The notes beneath the pieces are model-generated. The model searched no databases. It saw only the letters and a program-made list of their open reading frames with translations, and had not been told where the DNA came from. From CAYLZW01 sp964388085 (GTDB taxonomy: Bacteria > Myxococcota > UBA727 > CAYLZW01), in NCBI GenBank assembly GCA_964388085.1, contig CAYLZW010000377.1, positions 1 through 5,363 on the forward strand: a stretch of DNA of 5,363 nucleotides. Direction: 5' to 3'. The position numbers and the translations under genes were made by a program. This document shows, one piece after another, positions 4,659 through 5,363 of this stretch (its first letter is position 1; each line of letters begins with the position of its first letter).

Positions 4659-5363
4659 ATGGTCGAGCTTCGCGAACGAGGTCAGACAGAGGAGCCGCTG
4701 CTTCGCCTGCGGCCGCCACCGGCGCGATCTCCGTCGTCGGTCGTGCGCATCGAGGACGACTGGTACGTCGTCTGTACGTCCGACGAGCTCAAGAAGAAGC
4801 CGCTCTCGGTGACGCTGCTCGGCACGCCGCTGGTCATCTACCGAAGCCACGGCGGCGTCGGCGCCCTGCTCGATCGCTGCCCGCACCGCAACGTGCCGCT
4901 CTCGGCCGGGCGCGTCGTCGGCGAGCGGCTCGAGTGCAGCTACCACGGCTGGCAGTTCGACGACGCCGGCGTGTGCCGGCACATCCCCTGCCTCATCGGC
5001 GAGCCCGACGCCAAGGCGCGGCGGGTGCCGGCCTACGCCGCGCGCGAGCAGGACGGTCACGTCTGGGTCTATGGCAAACCCGACGCGGAGCCCGTGCGCG
5101 AGCCCTATCGCTTCCCCTTCTACGACGACGAGCGCTACACGCAGGTGGCGCACCAGATCGTCATGCAGGGCAGCGTGCACGCCGCCGCCGAGAACGCGCT
5201 CGACGTGCCGCACACCGCCTACCTGCACGGCGGCTTGTTCCGGAAGCCGCGCGCGGCCGGCGATCAGCGCGGCAACCTCATCGACGTCGTCATCAAGCGC
5301 TGGCACGAGGGCTGCGAGGCCGAGTACATCGGCGAGCCCGCGCCGAAGGGCCTGCTCGGCCGC
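4659..5363 (+). CDS. Rieske [2Fe-2S] non-heme iron oxygenase, alpha-subunit type (3' end outside window)
   Basis: The frame is open from ATG 4659 to the window edge: 235 codons, no stop, C-terminus missing. Residues 34-140 form a Rieske domain. C74-P-H76 and C93-x2-H96 (C-x-H-x16-C-x2-H) would bind the [2Fe-2S] cluster, and YHGWQFD (95-101) and IPCL (109-112) are typical of the family. The catalytic domain begins around 150. D182-x2-H185-x4-H190 within ENALDVPHTAYLH is the mononuclear iron motif, with H185 and H190 as ligands and D182 as the likely inter-subunit electron bridge. The third ligand, a later Asp, would lie beyond the edge. The family oxygenates or demethylates aromatic, sterol or tetrapyrrole-like substrates using electrons from a reductase; which applies here is not clear. 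No good ribosome binding site precedes ATG 4659. GTG at 4653 is an in-frame alternative, and a downstream GTG is possible because conserved sequence begins near residue 28. Confidence 0.88.
   Translation, partial: MVELRERGQTEEPLLRLRPPPARSPSSVVRIEDDWYVVCTSDELKKKPLSVTLLGTPLVIYRSHGGVGALLDRCPHRNVPLSAGRVVGERLECSYHGWQFDDAGVCRHIPCLIGEPDAKARRVPAYAAREQDGHVWVYGKPDAEPVREPYRFPFYDDERYTQVAHQIVMQGSVHAAAENALDVPHTAYLHGGLFRKPRAAGDQRGNLIDVVIKRWHEGCEAEYIGEPAPKGLLGR
4669..4680. promoter_or_regulatory. candidate operator, copy 2 (inverted copy inside the Rieske gene start)
   Basis: TTCGCGAACGAG is the exact reverse complement of the 12 bases at 4573-4584. Its TTCGCGAA core is centred 92 bases from the first. It lies within codons 4-8 of the Rieske gene, so coding constraint may explain it. 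If real, two sites bracketing the Rieske promoter would suit repression by looping. Confidence 0.35.

Noticed and set aside
4519..4719. A 67-residue N-terminal extension of the hydrolase
   Set aside because: The sequence is Arg/Ala/Gln-rich without domain character, overlaps the divergent Rieske gene, and the internal ATG at 4518 has a GGAGG just upstream.
4548..5306. A 252-codon open frame on the minus strand
   Set aside because: It is antisense to the Rieske oxygenase, which carries complete cluster and iron-binding motifs on the plus strand.
1..5363. CRISPR array, insertion sequence, toxin-antitoxin or phage-defence module
   Set aside because: No regularly spaced repeats, transposase or nuclease motifs, or small paired genes are visible on either strand.

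Overview
The window is very GC-rich, with strong codon-position bias that leaves long spurious frames opposite every real gene. Two lipoproteins, one combining Asp-Ala-Gly-rich linkers, a thrombospondin type 3 calcium-binding segment and LamG-like domains, suggest a myxobacterium (Myxococcota, perhaps Polyangiales/Sandaracinaceae). That placement is an inference from protein style, not a marker gene.

Layout, left to right. (1) Positions 1-155 hold no convincing protein gene. They contain the 3' end of a tRNA-Arg(UCU)-like gene (T-arm, acceptor 3' strand, CCA at 101-103) with no matching 5' half in the visible sequence. (2) A small minus-strand gene (545 to 156) encodes a STAS-like single-domain protein. 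(3) A 169-base spacer (546-714) is rich in inverted repeats. (4) Three minus-strand genes lie head to tail: an alpha/beta hydrolase (4518 to 3229), a large LamG-like lipoprotein (3153 to 1372) and a small Cys-rich lipoprotein (1347 to 715). Gaps are 75 and 24 bases, so the two lipoproteins are probably co-transcribed. (5) A 140-base divergent spacer (4519-4658) carries a palindromic motif that recurs inverted inside the next gene. (6) A plus-strand Rieske-type oxygenase starts at 4659 and runs off the right edge with 235 codons visible.

How the genes work together: the two lipoproteins look like neighbouring envelope proteins and may act together. The hydrolase and the divergent oxygenase are both metabolic enzymes and could share control through their common spacer, but nothing shows a shared pathway. 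The STAS-like protein has no visible kinase or phosphatase partner. I see no CRISPR array, insertion sequence, transposase, integrase, toxin-antitoxin pair or recognisable defence system. The least ordinary signals are the orphan tRNA 3' end, which may mark the edge of an integrated element lying to the left, and the repeated TTCGCGAA palindrome around the Rieske gene start.
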